The notes: generated by a model not told the origin, from the letters alone. Positions 31,979 to 39,972 are shown, numbered from the stretch's first letter. The stretch is 64,000 bases of DNA from Nitrososphaera sp. (GCA_039938515.1 JBDUUL010000015.1:62001-126000), one strand, 5' to 3'. Numbers and translations: made by a program.

Positions 31979-32206
31979 CTAGCGCATCGTCCACCGTTCG
32001 CCCTTCGTACTCATTTTCCATCCTCGTTCTGTTCTTGCCATCCATCCATTATGCTGCAGAAATATTTTCCACATATTGTAAAGCTGCTGGTCGTCGCCCA
32101 AGTTCTTTACAATATTGCTTTCAGTGTCATTTCTGACAAGGCATTGCATAACATACACCGCTTGTTTCAAGCCCGATAGCTTTGTGGGATCAATCCGCGC
32201 ACTCAT
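31979..32206 (-). CDS. Small winged-helix-like regulator
   Basis: The protein of about 75 residues starts at ATG 32206 (MSARIDPTKLSG); the frame is also open from 32248. It has a helix-turn-helix-like core (LKQAVYVMQCLVRND ... LYNMWKIFLQHNGWM) and a C-terminal wing (KMSTKGERWTMR). It is related to 28826-29194. The zinc microprotein 31844-31978 follows without a gap. Likely DNA-binding; target unknown. Confidence 0.6.
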   Translation of the reverse strand: MSARIDPTKLSGLKQAVYVMQCLVRNDTESNIVKNLGDDQQLYNMWKIFLQHNGWMARTERGWKMSTKGERWTMR

Positions 32207-32347
32207 CTTGCCTCTGATACTACTAGTTGATGCGAGCATAACTATCATTGCACCAAGAGCGAGCTAGTGAAAGCGTGCTTGGTTCAATAACAATATTGGA
32301 CTGGACAATAAGACCAGTAATTGAGCATTATCATACGAGTTATTTGT

Positions 32348-32545
32348 CTAATAGCTGTTGCCCCTTAACGTCTCGATGTTTTTGTCTATCTGCATGAGAA
32401 GTATTTGATTTTGTTGGAGTACTGCCTGATTCTGCTGCAAGACAGCCTTGATTTCGTCTAGCAACTGGTTGTTAAAAGTGGAAAGCATTATCATTTCTCC
32501 TTGAAACAACCGGGTAAGGGCATCTTGGCCTGCGTCTTCTGACAT
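32348..32545 (-). CDS. Small coiled-coil protein
   Basis: The 65-residue protein from ATG 32545 (MSEDAGQDALTRLF) has a C-terminal coiled coil with the internal repeat AVLQQNQ AVLQQNQ and an I/L heptad to the end. The frame is open to 32656, but a TATA-like box (GCGTATAAGC on the minus strand, centre 32571) lies exactly 26 nt before ATG 32545, supporting the short form and a leaderless message. Probably an oligomerising adaptor. Confidence 0.65.
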   Translation of the reverse strand: MSEDAGQDALTRLFQGEMIMLSTFNNQLLDEIKAVLQQNQAVLQQNQILLMQIDKNIETLRGNSY

Positions 32546-32611
32546 GGTGTACTGTATGCGCAGGTCGCTTATACGCAATTGGTTGAATCTGAATCTGGAG
32601 TGCTGGCCAAG

Positions 32612-32693
32612 AAAGGCAGGCACATGGCCGGAATACAGGAGTTGAGGGCTCCTCATGGCAAGTTACCAAGCCAAACAACCGTTACCCACCTTT
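32612..32693 (-). repeat. Structured element D, copy 2 (partly decayed)
   Basis: The outer stem AAAGGCAGG/CCCACCTTT has two mismatches compared with copies 1 and 3. Hairpins AGGAG/CTCCT and TGGC/GCCA are kept. It lies just downstream of the family-2 relic 32706-32882 on the same (minus) strand, the same order as copy 3 after 60690-60902. Confidence 0.5.
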
Positions 32694-32705
32694 GTGAACC
32701 ATTCT

Positions 32706-32882
32706 TTAAGTCGCGCCATTATGCGCGTGTATTACTACAGTGCTGCTTCCTTTTATCCTCGGCAGTAAGTTCTTGGCAGCTTCGACAGTTTGGGGCCTTG
32801 CATTCCTGAGCAGCTGAGTGCAGCACGGACACCTCAAAGAATCAGGCGGCCTTCGCAAAGGCTGCTCCTTAGATGCAAGCAT
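32706..32882 (-). CDS. Truncated family-2 zinc-ribbon protein
   Basis: The 58-residue frame has only the C-terminal knuckle LRCPCCTQLLRNARPQ and then an Ala/Leu helix and KGSSTVVIHAH. The first two knuckles of family 2 are missing, replaced by unrelated sequence. The C-terminal 40 residues and the following element D are shared with 60690-60902, where the CPCC motif itself is lost. Either a shortened working gene or a relic. Confidence 0.45.
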   Translation of the reverse strand: MLASKEQPLRRPPDSLRCPCCTQLLRNARPQTVEAAKNLLPRIKGSSTVVIHAHNGAT

Positions 32883-32913
32883 TGAATAATGTGAACTGCA
32901 GACGACTAACGCA

Positions 32914-33039
32914 ATGTTATGCTCAAACTGCGGTCATTCAGTTGAAGAATACTCCGCTAACTCGGATAGTGTACTCCATTGGGGCCATGTTGTCTATTGT
33001 CAGATGTTTAGATGCGGATGTTTAAAGCCGCAAAGATAA
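32914..33039 (+). CDS. Cys/His-rich microprotein, 41 aa
   Basis: The ATG frame reads MLCSNCGHSVEEY and then VLHWGHVVYCQMFRCGCLKP: C-x2-C-x-H near the start and H-x2-H with C-x4-C-x-C near the end. Ligand density is too high for chance. A zinc-binding microprotein; function unknown. Confidence 0.6.
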   Translation: MLCSNCGHSVEEYSANSDSVLHWGHVVYCQMFRCGCLKPQR

Positions 33040-33044
33040 GACAA

Positions 33045-33311
33045 TTAGGCTGCTTGCGTGTCTGCATCTTGCCTGTAAATGACATTGGTCAAGACTGACT
33101 GGACGTAGTGAGCTGACCTGATTTCCTTTACCACTTTCTGCAGCTGCTGTTCGTCTGCAGCCTGAACCTTGACAACAAGGTCATAGACTCCATGCGTCCT
33201 GTGAACTTCGAGCACACCCTGGATTTGCCTTATTGCCGTTTCAGCAAGATAATCTTGATCTAGGTAGCAATTTACAAGGACGAGGCCGGAAATCACGAGT
33301 ATACTATACAA
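33045..33311 (-). CDS. Stand-alone RAM (Lrp/AsnC ligand) domain protein
   Basis: The 88-residue single domain reads ISGLVLVNCYLDQDYLAETA, VLEVHRTHGVYDLVVKV, then VVKEIRSAHYVQSVLT. This is the RAM fold of Lrp/AsnC regulators (beta-alpha-beta-beta-alpha-beta with G-x-YD) without a DNA-binding domain. Such proteins can oligomerise with full-length Lrp-type factors and respond to amino acids. A paralogue is at 36852-37136. Confidence 0.85.
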   Translation of the reverse strand: MYSILVISGLVLVNCYLDQDYLAETAIRQIQGVLEVHRTHGVYDLVVKVQAADEQQLQKVVKEIRSAHYVQSVLTNVIYRQDADTQAA

Positions 33312-33425
33312 GTCGAGTACTAAAGCACGTCACGATATCTGCTGCTAGTTTGACAATCTCTAGCGACTAAGCGAACTTCATTTATACGTAGGCAAATGTA
33401 GAAGTATAAAGAACGTTGTTTCATA

Positions 33426-33713
33426 ATGGCTGCGACTCAGAAAACGATAGAACAAATTCATAGATTGATTGCTCAAAGAAGCGGCTCAATTACTATGCAA
33501 GAGCTTGTTGGTATCGTAGGAAATGCTAGAGCGGTGCAGAAAGCAATCACGCGGCTTGTTCTTTTAGGCAAGGTAGGGAGGCGCAAGAGCTTTCTTCCAG
33601 GGTCAAGTGGGATATCTTACGTCTACATAGACTTGGGAGCCAATGACCAAAAGCTACTGGCCGCCAGCCCGATATCTTCTCTATTGCCCTTAGTACTTCG
33701 GCACACCAGCTGA
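33426..33713 (+). CDS. Winged-helix DNA-binding protein
   Basis: The 95-residue basic protein has TIEQIHRLIAQRSGSITMQE, then NARAVQKAITRLVLLGKVGR, a helix-turn-helix with a following wing (ISYVYIDLG). TATA-like boxes ATTTATACG and GTATAAAG lie upstream of ATG 33426. It is probably a small transcription factor. It is divergent from the RAM protein 33045-33311, with which it might pair. Confidence 0.7.
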   Translation: MAATQKTIEQIHRLIAQRSGSITMQELVGIVGNARAVQKAITRLVLLGKVGRRKSFLPGSSGISYVYIDLGANDQKLLAASPISSLLPLVLRHTS

Positions 33714-33839
33714 TTTCCTTCATGACCTTCTCAAATGGCATGAGCTCGGTATTACCATCTAGCCTCTGGCTGGCTGATTGGCAAGGCCCTCTCGTCTACT
33801 CTAACGTGAATAGGCAGGACATAGGCTGTTGGAAATAGA

Positions 33840-33931
33840 CTGATAAACTCATGCAGTCAGACCTCCTTTAAGCACTAAAGTGATGTCCAGTTCGTCTTCA
33901 ACCAGCAAGATGCGTGTCGATTATCAGACAT
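33840..33931 (-). pseudogene. Response-regulator N-terminal relic
   Basis: On the minus strand ATG TCT GAT AAT (MSDN) is followed, after a frameshift, by RILLVEDELDITLVLKGGL and a stop. ILLVEDE-x-DI-x-LVLK-x-GL is the typical start of receiver-domain proteins. The rest of the gene (Asp-phosphorylation site onwards) is absent from the following sequence. This is the decayed start of a response regulator, next to a histidine kinase gene that now lacks an adjacent partner. Confidence 0.5.
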
Positions 33932-34129
33932 CCTTTTGTAGACCGTGGGCTTGGCTTACTGCGTAATTTAATCTCAAGATAGCAAGCAGAACTTGCTGCA
34001 AATCAGGGTTTGTATAGAAATAGATCGGCTTTGAAACTACAAAACTCGATTTTCGGTGGGTATACATTTATCTACCATAACATTACTTCGTGGGAAGTTA
34101 AATAGTCGCTTTTCTAGAAGACTGTTAGC

Positions 34130-36040
34130 TTGCACATTGCCAAATTTGTCGCAGGCTTTGGCATTATTGCTATTCTTGGGATCTCGTTTGTAGCTTACTT
34201 TGTCCTTCAATCAAACTATGAACAGGAGCTACGCTCGACAATGTTTGAGCAGTACAAACAGACACAGGTACAGTACGCAAGGTCTGTATCTCAGAACACT
34301 GGCTCAGACCTTGATTCGCTAATGCATAGGCTGCAGACGCTGTCTGCATATCCAACTATTCAATACGGTGACTTTACAGGTGCCAAGGCAGATCAGCTCT
34401 TGCAAGCGACGTACAACCAAACGCTTCAAAGCACCAATGTTGATGGCCTATTTTTGGTTGACCGGAATGACAAGATTGTGAACTATGTAAGCAATTCGAC
34501 ACATAAGCCCAACCTTGTCGGATATGACCTTTCGCATGCTGGTGCATATCGTGAGTATCTGGCGAACAGTCGCAAGCCGATCTTTTCTAATGCATACATC
34601 TTGCCTGAAGACGGCAGACTAAGAGTTGCTCTTTTTTACCCCATATACAATCAAGACACTGGCGAATATCTGGGAGCGACAAGGATGCCACTAGTGCTTC
34701 ACGATTTTCTAAGCAAGTACGGCAATCTAGATGACATCAATTCGCAGTATATAGTCGTGCTTGACAAGAATGCAACCTTTCTTTCCACTCCTCTCAAATC
34801 AAACATTGGAGCCAACTACTTTAGCAAGCAAAATCAAGCAATCATAGCCAACCCATTAGACGTTGAACACTTTAGAACAGTATTGTCAGGCAAGGAGCAC
34901 ACGGCATTATTTGCAATCAAGAACTATGGAGAGAGGCTAAACACTGGTGAGCCTGTTATCCTGGATGGAAAGCAGCAATATTCAGTATTTGTCGTCACTC
35001 CAACTGCGGCCATCTACTCACAGATAGACACTGTCATTGCACAGCAGAGAACAGTATTTTATGTACTGCAGGCAGGAATTGCAGCTGGCATCGGTATAGC
35101 AGTATTCTTTCTGCTTCGATGGAACAGTGCGCTAGAGAGAGCAGTAAAGAAAAGGACAGCTGATTTGCAGGATGCTAACAAGGACTTGGAAGACGCCAAC
35201 CAGAAATTAAGGCAGCAAGACCAGATGCAGCGCGAGTTTATCAATATAGCAGCTCACGAGCTTCGAACGCCAATACAGCCAATCATTGTTACAACAGAAT
35301 TACTCGGTATTTCGCCAGAAGTAAAAGAAAGTGAAGCAGAGCAGGTGGTTGAGGTGACCAAGGGAGACTTGAGCATAATAGCTCGAAACGCAAAGCGCCT
35401 TGAAAGGCTGTCTTCAGATATTCTCGATGTAACCAGAATTGAAAGCAGTTCCTTTAGATTGCAAAAGCAAGAGTTTGACCTAAGCATGTTGGTCAAGCAA
35501 GTAGTGGAAGATTCAAGGCGTCAGGCTACTGAAGGGGTTGAAATAAGATTAGCAAATGATCAGCATATCAGCGTCTTTGCAGACAAACAAAGAATTACAC
35601 AAGTACTATCAAACTTGCTAAACAATGCCATCCGGTTTACAAAGCCCCAAGGAACGATATATGTCGCAGTCCAGCCTATTCAAGGTAAAGATGAGAATAA
35701 TCAGGTCAAGGTTACAGTTACAGATACCGGCTCTGGGATTGACAGAGCAATACTGCCAAGACTGTTTACCAAGTTCTCAAGCACTGTGAAGGCAGATTCT
35801 GGAACAGGCCTTGGACTGTATATTTGCAAGTCAATTATTGATGCTCATGGCGGTATTATTTGGGGTGAGAACAATCCGGACAACAAAGGCGCTGCCTTTG
35901 GCTTTATCATTCCAACCAAGCCAATTTCAGAGAATCAGAGTCATGCAGACGTACTTGCACGAGCTGTGGAGAAGCATGAAAGCCTTCAGTCAGATTCTGT
36001 TTACAGTTTGGCAAGAAAAGCATTTGGTAATGCGGATTAG
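34130..36040 (+). CDS. Membrane histidine kinase with dCache-like sensor
   Basis: The 636-residue kinase has a first transmembrane helix (residues about 7-28) and an extracellular domain of about 270 residues with Cache-type features (DGLFLVDRNDKIVNYVSN, ALFYPIYNQDTGEYLG). A second helix near 305-328 (VLQAGIAAGIGIAVFFLL), a coiled coil, HisKA box NIAAHELRTPIQPI and HATPase motifs NLLNNAIRF, DTGSGIDRA and GTGLGLYI follow. Starts at TTG 34130, with TATA-like AGTTAAATAG about 28 nt upstream. It senses an external small molecule, identity unknown. A decayed response regulator lies just upstream. Confidence 0.9.
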   Translation: MHIAKFVAGFGIIAILGISFVAYFVLQSNYEQELRSTMFEQYKQTQVQYARSVSQNTGSDLDSLMHRLQTLSAYPTIQYGDFTGAKADQLLQATYNQTLQSTNVDGLFLVDRNDKIVNYVSNSTHKPNLVGYDLSHAGAYREYLANSRKPIFSNAYILPEDGRLRVALFYPIYNQDTGEYLGATRMPLVLHDFLSKYGNLDDINSQYIVVLDKNATFLSTPLKSNIGANYFSKQNQAIIANPLDVEHFRTVLSGKEHTALFAIKNYGERLNTGEPVILDGKQQYSVFVVTPTAAIYSQIDTVIAQQRTVFYVLQAGIAAGIGIAVFFLLRWNSALERAVKKRTADLQDANKDLEDANQKLRQQDQMQREFINIAAHELRTPIQPIIVTTELLGISPEVKESEAEQVVEVTKGDLSIIARNAKRLERLSSDILDVTRIESSSFRLQKQEFDLSMLVKQVVEDSRRQATEGVEIRLANDQHISVFADKQRITQVLSNLLNNAIRFTKPQGTIYVAVQPIQGKDENNQVKVTVTDTGSGIDRAILPRLFTKFSSTVKADSGTGLGLYICKSIIDAHGGIIWGENNPDNKGAAFGFIIPTKPISENQSHADVLARAVEKHESLQSDSVYSLARKAFGNAD

Positions 36041-36348
36041 GCAGTCTTGTGGACTATCTTCTTTTGCCGCTTCTTCAAGTTTGTTCGACTAGTGCTTCTG
36101 CGATTCTGTCATTGCGATGATCTCACTTTATTTACAATGACTGCGGCTCGTTCGTCGGGCTTTAAACGACCGCAGGAGGTAGCTGGTCCCTAATCTCGAT
36201 TCTGTTGCGTCTTTTCTGGTGAGTCATTGTTAGCTCTCTAACTTGCTAGAAGCGTCTATAGAGATGAGCCAATCAACTATAGGCCATTACTGGTGCCGCG
36301 GGCGGGTTTATTTGGCGGGTAATTGGGAGCATCAACCCGGACGCAACA
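36041..36348. other. Intergenic stretch with possible HTH relic
   Basis: On the minus strand a frame from ATG 36227 reads MTHQKRRNRIEIRDQLPP and stops after 21 codons; this resembles the start of HTH_45-type small regulators. A stem (CTGCGG-CTCGT / ACGAC-CGCAG) spans 36140-36177. No intact gene was seen. Confidence 0.3.
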
Positions 36349-36459
36349 ATGCTGTTAAGATGCCCGAACTGCGGGAGAAAAGAGCAAGTGCCCGATAACT
36401 TTTGGCATGAACTATACTGCTCTGATTGCGGTTCAAAATGCCTTGCTGTGCCGGAATAG
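36349..36459 (+). CDS. Zinc-ribbon microprotein, 36 aa
   Basis: The ATG frame reads MLLRCPNCGRKEQV and then LYCSDCGSKCLAVPE. Two C-x2-C(G) knuckles 15 residues apart make a minimal zinc ribbon of the rubredoxin/TFIIS-knuckle type. It is too short for routine annotation. Function unknown. Confidence 0.65.
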   Translation: MLLRCPNCGRKEQVPDNFWHELYCSDCGSKCLAVPE

Positions 36460-36559
36460 TCCTTGCTGCACGGTTCACGCTGACACTGTCACGTTTATCT
36501 TCTGAGCGTCAAAGTAACCTTTTGGGAGACATTCAAGGCTAAAGCCGTTCGATTAAATA

Positions 36560-36715
36560 ATGCAGCTCGCTCATTCAGCATGTAAGCATCCAAGATGCGT
36601 TTGTAGACACGACCTAGCTCTTGTTCCAATGATAACGCAAGATTTAGCGAAATGCGTTATTTGTGGTGCAAGAATGAGAATTGTAGAATCCGTATCTATC
36701 CACATATTGTCGTAG
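36560..36715 (+). CDS. Cys-rich small protein, 51 aa
   Basis: The ATG frame reads HSACKHPRCVCRHDLALVP and then AKCVICGARMRIVES. It has C-x4-C-x-C near the N-terminus and C-x2-C later, a four- or five-Cys zinc site. AT-rich sequence (GATTAAATA) directly touches the start, so the promoter position is unclear. Function unknown. Confidence 0.6.
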   Translation: MQLAHSACKHPRCVCRHDLALVPMITQDLAKCVICGARMRIVESVSIHILS

Positions 36716-36851
36716 CGGATAAGGTAACTCAAGAGGGTAGATCACAGATTGAACAATTTATCACAAGTTAGAAGGAATAATCCATTGTTAACTTCCTTAA
36801 CGATATCGGGTTCTACAAATCCATCCATGGCAAGAGTTAGTCGCCTGTATT

Positions 36852-37136
36852 TCACGCAGCATCTGTGCTGATTATTGGCCCCATTCCAGCCTGGGCGTTA
36901 TAGACAATGTTTGTAAAGGTAGACAAGATTCCTGAAGTGCCTTTTATCCTTCTTACGATTTCACGCAATTTGTACAAATTCTCCGCTTCGACTCTGACAA
37001 TCAAGTCGTAAATGCCAGCGGTTCGATAGACTTCTGACACCCCATTAATGCGCCATATGGCCTTTAGTGCTGATTCACTTTTGTCTAACCAGCAATTTGC
37101 AAGAACAAGGCCTGATATCATGGGTACACTAACCAT
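36852..37136 (-). CDS. Stand-alone RAM (Lrp/AsnC ligand) domain protein
   Basis: The 94-residue paralogue of 33045-33311 reads ISGLVLANCWLDKSESALKA, VSEVYRTAGIYDLIVRVEA, IVRRIKGTSGILSTFTNIVY. The G-x-YD turn and C-terminal strand of the RAM fold are complete, and no HTH is attached. Both paralogues begin with the same SGLVL-x-NC-x-LD block, so they arose by duplication. Probably a modulator of Lrp-type regulators. Confidence 0.85.
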   Translation of the reverse strand: MVSVPMISGLVLANCWLDKSESALKAIWRINGVSEVYRTAGIYDLIVRVEAENLYKLREIVRRIKGTSGILSTFTNIVYNAQAGMGPIISTDAA

Positions 37137-37242
37137 GTCGAGTACTAAAGCATGTTACAATGCCTGCGCTGCGTTTTTGCGTGTTATTGGCTTGATGAAC
37201 AGGCTTAGCTTTATCAGTAGCTGACCTATCCTGGGCTCTTGT

Positions 37243-37470
37243 TTGGGCAAGTTTGACTGCAACGAGCAGTGTCCGCATTCTCCAATGTTTATACGCAAAG
37301 GCCAGCCCAGCAAGACCACTTACGGTTATGGCCGAAAATACTGCAGCAGATGTGTGGCTATTTTCAAATCAGCGATAAATTCATGTCCATGCTGCAAGGC
37401 AATATTGCGCTCCTCTCCTAGAAAATCAGCCTCTGTTAGTGCAAGTAAAAGAGAATACAAAAGGTACTAG
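37243..37470 (+). CDS. Zinc-ribbon small protein, family 2
   Basis: The 75-residue protein starts at TTG 37243 (MGKFDCNEQCPHSP). It has the family-2 layout: C-x3-C, then YGYGRKYCSRCVAIF, then SCPCCKAILRSSPRK and a basic Ser/Lys tail. TATA-like CTTTATCAG lies about 30 nt upstream. Its stop codon directly abuts the 3' end of the convergent tRNA-Phe gene, leaving no spacer. Confidence 0.7.
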   Translation: MGKFDCNEQCPHSPMFIRKGQPSKTTYGYGRKYCSRCVAIFKSAINSCPCCKAILRSSPRKSASVSASKREYKRY

Positions 37471-37586
37471 TGCCGCCGGTAAGATTTGAACTTACGACAG
37501 CTCGGTCTTCAGCTTCACTCCTTTCTTCTCTTCGTTTAAGAAAAGAAAGAAAGGTCGAGTGCTCTCCCGGGCTGAGCTACAGCGGC
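37471..37586 (-). tRNA. tRNA-Phe(GAA) with non-canonical intron
   Basis: Minus strand: acceptor GCCGCTG pairs with CGGCGGC, with discriminator A at 37471. The D-arm is GCTC...GAGC, the T-arm GTAAG-TTCAAAT-CTTAC, and the anticodon loop CTGAAGA gives GAA (Phe). The 3' half of the anticodon stem CCGAG needs CTCGG. The 5' exon supplies CTCG, and the last G comes only after a 42-nt insert (37514-37555). The intron therefore sits between positions 30 and 31, inside the stem, instead of the canonical 37/38. The insert folds on itself (CCTTTCTT with AAGAAAGG), consistent with a splicing helix. CCA is not encoded. Confidence 0.9.
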
Positions 37587-37651
37587 TTACTTGGTACTTT
37601 GCTATTACTATAAAGTCACTAGTTTGCTCGTTGCACTGATTTGACTTTGGA

Positions 37652-37864
37652 TTAGCCTGCGATGGCGTTTAGTTTTGAATACTCGTCCGGCGAGAGGCGA
37701 TGAAAAAGTAGCCCATAGAGCGCCTGCCTTAACTCTTCGCTATCTTTGAGAGAGGACGTCAAGGCACTGCAATCAATACCCAGACTATTCAAGTGAACGA
37801 CAAAGTCGTCAATTGAGAGAATGCTTCCAGCAGAGTTCAAGATGGATTGCTCACGTATGAGCAT
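37652..37864 (-). CDS. Small hypothetical protein
   Basis: The 70-residue acidic helical protein reads AGSILS-I-DDFVVHLNSLG and KDSEELRQALYGLLFHRLS. Composition is convincing for a folded helical domain, but no family is recognised. It lies upstream of the intron-containing tRNA on the same strand. Confidence 0.6.
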   Translation of the reverse strand: MLIREQSILNSAGSILSIDDFVVHLNSLGIDCSALTSSLKDSEELRQALYGLLFHRLSPDEYSKLNAIAG

Positions 37865-37969
37865 AGATAAATAGCGCGGAAGAAAGTTCCATTAGCAGGC
37901 CAACTCTTAGTTTTCATATCCAATCACGGATTCTCAACTTTTTATACAACCTAAAGTGGTTCCAGAATA

Positions 37970-39241
37970 TTGAGAACGAGCGAAAACGCAAAGAAGACTC
38001 TAATAGCATCATCACTTGCAGCTGTCCTTCTTGTGTCAGTTGTGACTTTGTCATTCGGTCCTAGACTTGCAAACGCCGCAGCATATACTCTGGATGAAAA
38101 TACGTGCACGAGTGCGCTAGCGGGAACATGGGCAAGTAACACTTGCGAGGTTTCCGGACTTAACATTCAGCCCGCTGATTCATTGAAAATTCCCGCAGGA
38201 GTTATTCTGACTTTGGACGACGCAAATAACTTCAACCAAGGCATAATCGATAACAGCGGTGCCATTATTGTATCAACTGAGGCACTGTTAGTGAACACAG
38301 GAGAAATCCGCAACTATAATACAATAGTAATACAACCCGCGGTAGGTACTTTTGGTCCTGGAATCCTCGACGACACAAACGGCTCAATCTTCAATTTCTG
38401 TGCGCTTCCAATAACCGTTCATGGTACTCTACAAGGCCATTTGCCAGTATCAATTTGCTCAAGTATTTCAGTCTCGCCCATCGGAGCACCAGTAGGCGCT
38501 ACGGTGAGAATAAGCGGTGTTAATCTTGCTCCAGACACACAGGTAACAGTCAAACTTGGCAACGTGGTTGCCACGACTTTACCAAGCACAATAACAACAG
38601 ATTCGAGAGGAACATTCACCGCAACCTTTACTGTTCCTATAATGGCAGGCGGACCGACTGTCGTTAGTGCAGGTGAAGGCAGTACAGCATTTACTGTTCT
38701 TTCTACCATTTCATCAGGTGCCAACTCTGCTACAACTGGTGGAACAGTTTCTCTCAGCGGAACGGGCTTTGGATCAGATTCTGTTGTTGCCCTGACGCTT
38801 GACGGCGTGGCCCAGCCGACAACGCCTGTCATAGTATCTACAAATGCAAATGGTTTGTTTAACGCAACGCTCATAGTCCCGCTTACGGGAGAAGTCGCAG
38901 GCATTCATGAGATTGTAGCAGTTGACAGTTCGTCGCATTCTGCCTTCAGGCCACTCAGGATCGTACCATCAATATCTCTATCACCTGGCGCAAACACTGC
39001 CAACTCGACAGTAACTGTCAACGGAACGGGCTTTGCTGCATCTTCGACAATAACCCTGTCATTTGGAGCTTTGACACTTTCGAACACAACACCAAGTACC
39101 ATAACAACAGACAGCACCGGCTCGTTTAGTGCAAGCTTTACAGTGCCGGCAAATGCACAGGCACGGACTTTCAATGTCAGGGCAATAGACGGCTCGGGAG
39201 ATGCTGCAAGAAGTCCATTTACCGTGGTAACTGGCAGCTGA
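37970..39241 (+). CDS. Secreted protein with IPT/TIG repeats
   Basis: The 423-residue exported protein starts at TTG 37970, exactly 26-27 nt after a TATA-like TTTTTATAC. The signal peptide is SSLAAVLLVSVVTLSFGPRL ... ANA. The N-terminal domain (YTLDENTCTSAL ... CEVSGLNIQ) resembles the start of the giant protein at 45120-48764 (TCESLPFG ... CLVSEFTLTLNSGDSLTIN). It continues with beta-helix-like sequence and three IPT/TIG repeats, each with GTGFG/GTGFA and a FTATFTVP-type ending. Probably surface-exposed and glycosylated. A T-rich tract follows the stop. Confidence 0.85.
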   Translation: MRTSENAKKTLIASSLAAVLLVSVVTLSFGPRLANAAAYTLDENTCTSALAGTWASNTCEVSGLNIQPADSLKIPAGVILTLDDANNFNQGIIDNSGAIIVSTEALLVNTGEIRNYNTIVIQPAVGTFGPGILDDTNGSIFNFCALPITVHGTLQGHLPVSICSSISVSPIGAPVGATVRISGVNLAPDTQVTVKLGNVVATTLPSTITTDSRGTFTATFTVPIMAGGPTVVSAGEGSTAFTVLSTISSGANSATTGGTVSLSGTGFGSDSVVALTLDGVAQPTTPVIVSTNANGLFNATLIVPLTGEVAGIHEIVAVDSSSHSAFRPLRIVPSISLSPGANTANSTVTVNGTGFAASSTITLSFGALTLSNTTPSTITTDSTGSFSASFTVPANAQARTFNVRAIDGSGDAARSPFTVVTGS

Positions 39242-39297
39242 GGTGAGTTATGGAGCGTTACCATAGCTCTCCCAAATCTTTTTTACGCTACTTTAGC

Positions 39298-39515
39298 TCA
39301 CTCCCGTTGTCTTTCATGCTTGACCTGTTTGCTATTCTTCTCCTCTAATAGCGAGTCTACCTTCTTAATCTGATACTCCTGGACCCTTTCAATGAAAGTG
39401 TGCTCGCTATTTCGTGATTCTTTTTCCAGGCGTATGTAATATCGACTTCTTTGTCCGGTCAGTAATTGGAAATAGTGAGTTGGATCTTTTGCGAAATCCC
39501 GTCTCGAATTATCAA
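39298..39515 (-). pseudogene. Probable gene with 5' frameshift
   Basis: A minus-strand frame to TGA 39298 reads LLTGQRSRYYIRLEKESRNS and HTFIERVQEYQIKKVDSLLE, clearly protein-like and charged. It has no in-frame start after an upstream stop. A TTG at 39515, about 23 nt after a TATA-like AGGATTAAGG, begins another frame (MIIRDGISQKIQLTISNY) that ends where the first becomes good. Joining them needs one frameshift. Family unknown. Confidence 0.35.
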
Positions 39516-39616
39516 CTCAGTCGAGTACCCTAATCCTTAATCTTCTGCTGCATTTCTCGGGAAATTGTACATCTCAGGTTTAAGTTGATTGTCGACCACG
39601 CAAGAGAATTGAGTTC

Positions 39617-39844
39617 ATGGGAAGATTCCGGCACAGGCCAAGCCATAGAAGGCATGACAGGTATCCAGTCAAAGATGCAAACGGCATCATTCATAGAATT
39701 GAATGGCTGTGCGACAAATGCAACCAGGTATTTTCAAACCACGAGAAACTAATTAGCCATCGGTGGGAAAAACACGCATACGTCTTTGCATTGCTGCTTC
39801 TTGGATGTGAGATTAATCGGATCTGCATATCACTTTCCTGCTGA
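39617..39844 (+). CDS. Small C2H2 zinc-finger protein
   Basis: The 75-residue protein has a basic N-terminus (RFRHRPSHRRHDRYP) and the finger WLCDKCNQVFSNHEKLISHR followed by EKHAY: C-x2-C-x12-H-x4-H, a classical C2H2 finger. Nucleic-acid binding is likely given the basic arm. A C-terminal hydrophobic stretch (FALLLLGCEINRI) is odd for the family and may reflect an eroded end. Confidence 0.7.
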   Translation: MGRFRHRPSHRRHDRYPVKDANGIIHRIEWLCDKCNQVFSNHEKLISHRWEKHAYVFALLLLGCEINRICISLSC

Positions 39845-39859
39845 CTGCCAATGGTAAAT

Positions 39860-39972
39860 CTCAAAAAGGGCCAGGGAGGCGCCATCCAAAGGCGGAAGTG
39901 ATAGGTGGAATATTATGCGCTTGGCCTGGCCCTGATGCCTTGAGAATGATCTCAAGCGAACAAAAGATTAGG
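39860..39972 (+). ncRNA. Candidate small RNA, element B copy 3
   Basis: The stem GGGCCAGG (39868) with CCTGGCCC (39925) is fully paired here, and the inner AGGCGC pairs with GCGCTT. A hairpin CTTGAGA/TCTCAAG follows, then AAAAGATTAGG as in the other copies. Sequence between the stems differs freely. The TATA-like box of copies 1 and 2 is not evident here. Confidence 0.4.

Noticed and set aside
24824-37586. Insertion sequence or transposase behind the repeats
   Set aside because: No transposase-like protein, intact or broken, could be read in any frame of this zone.
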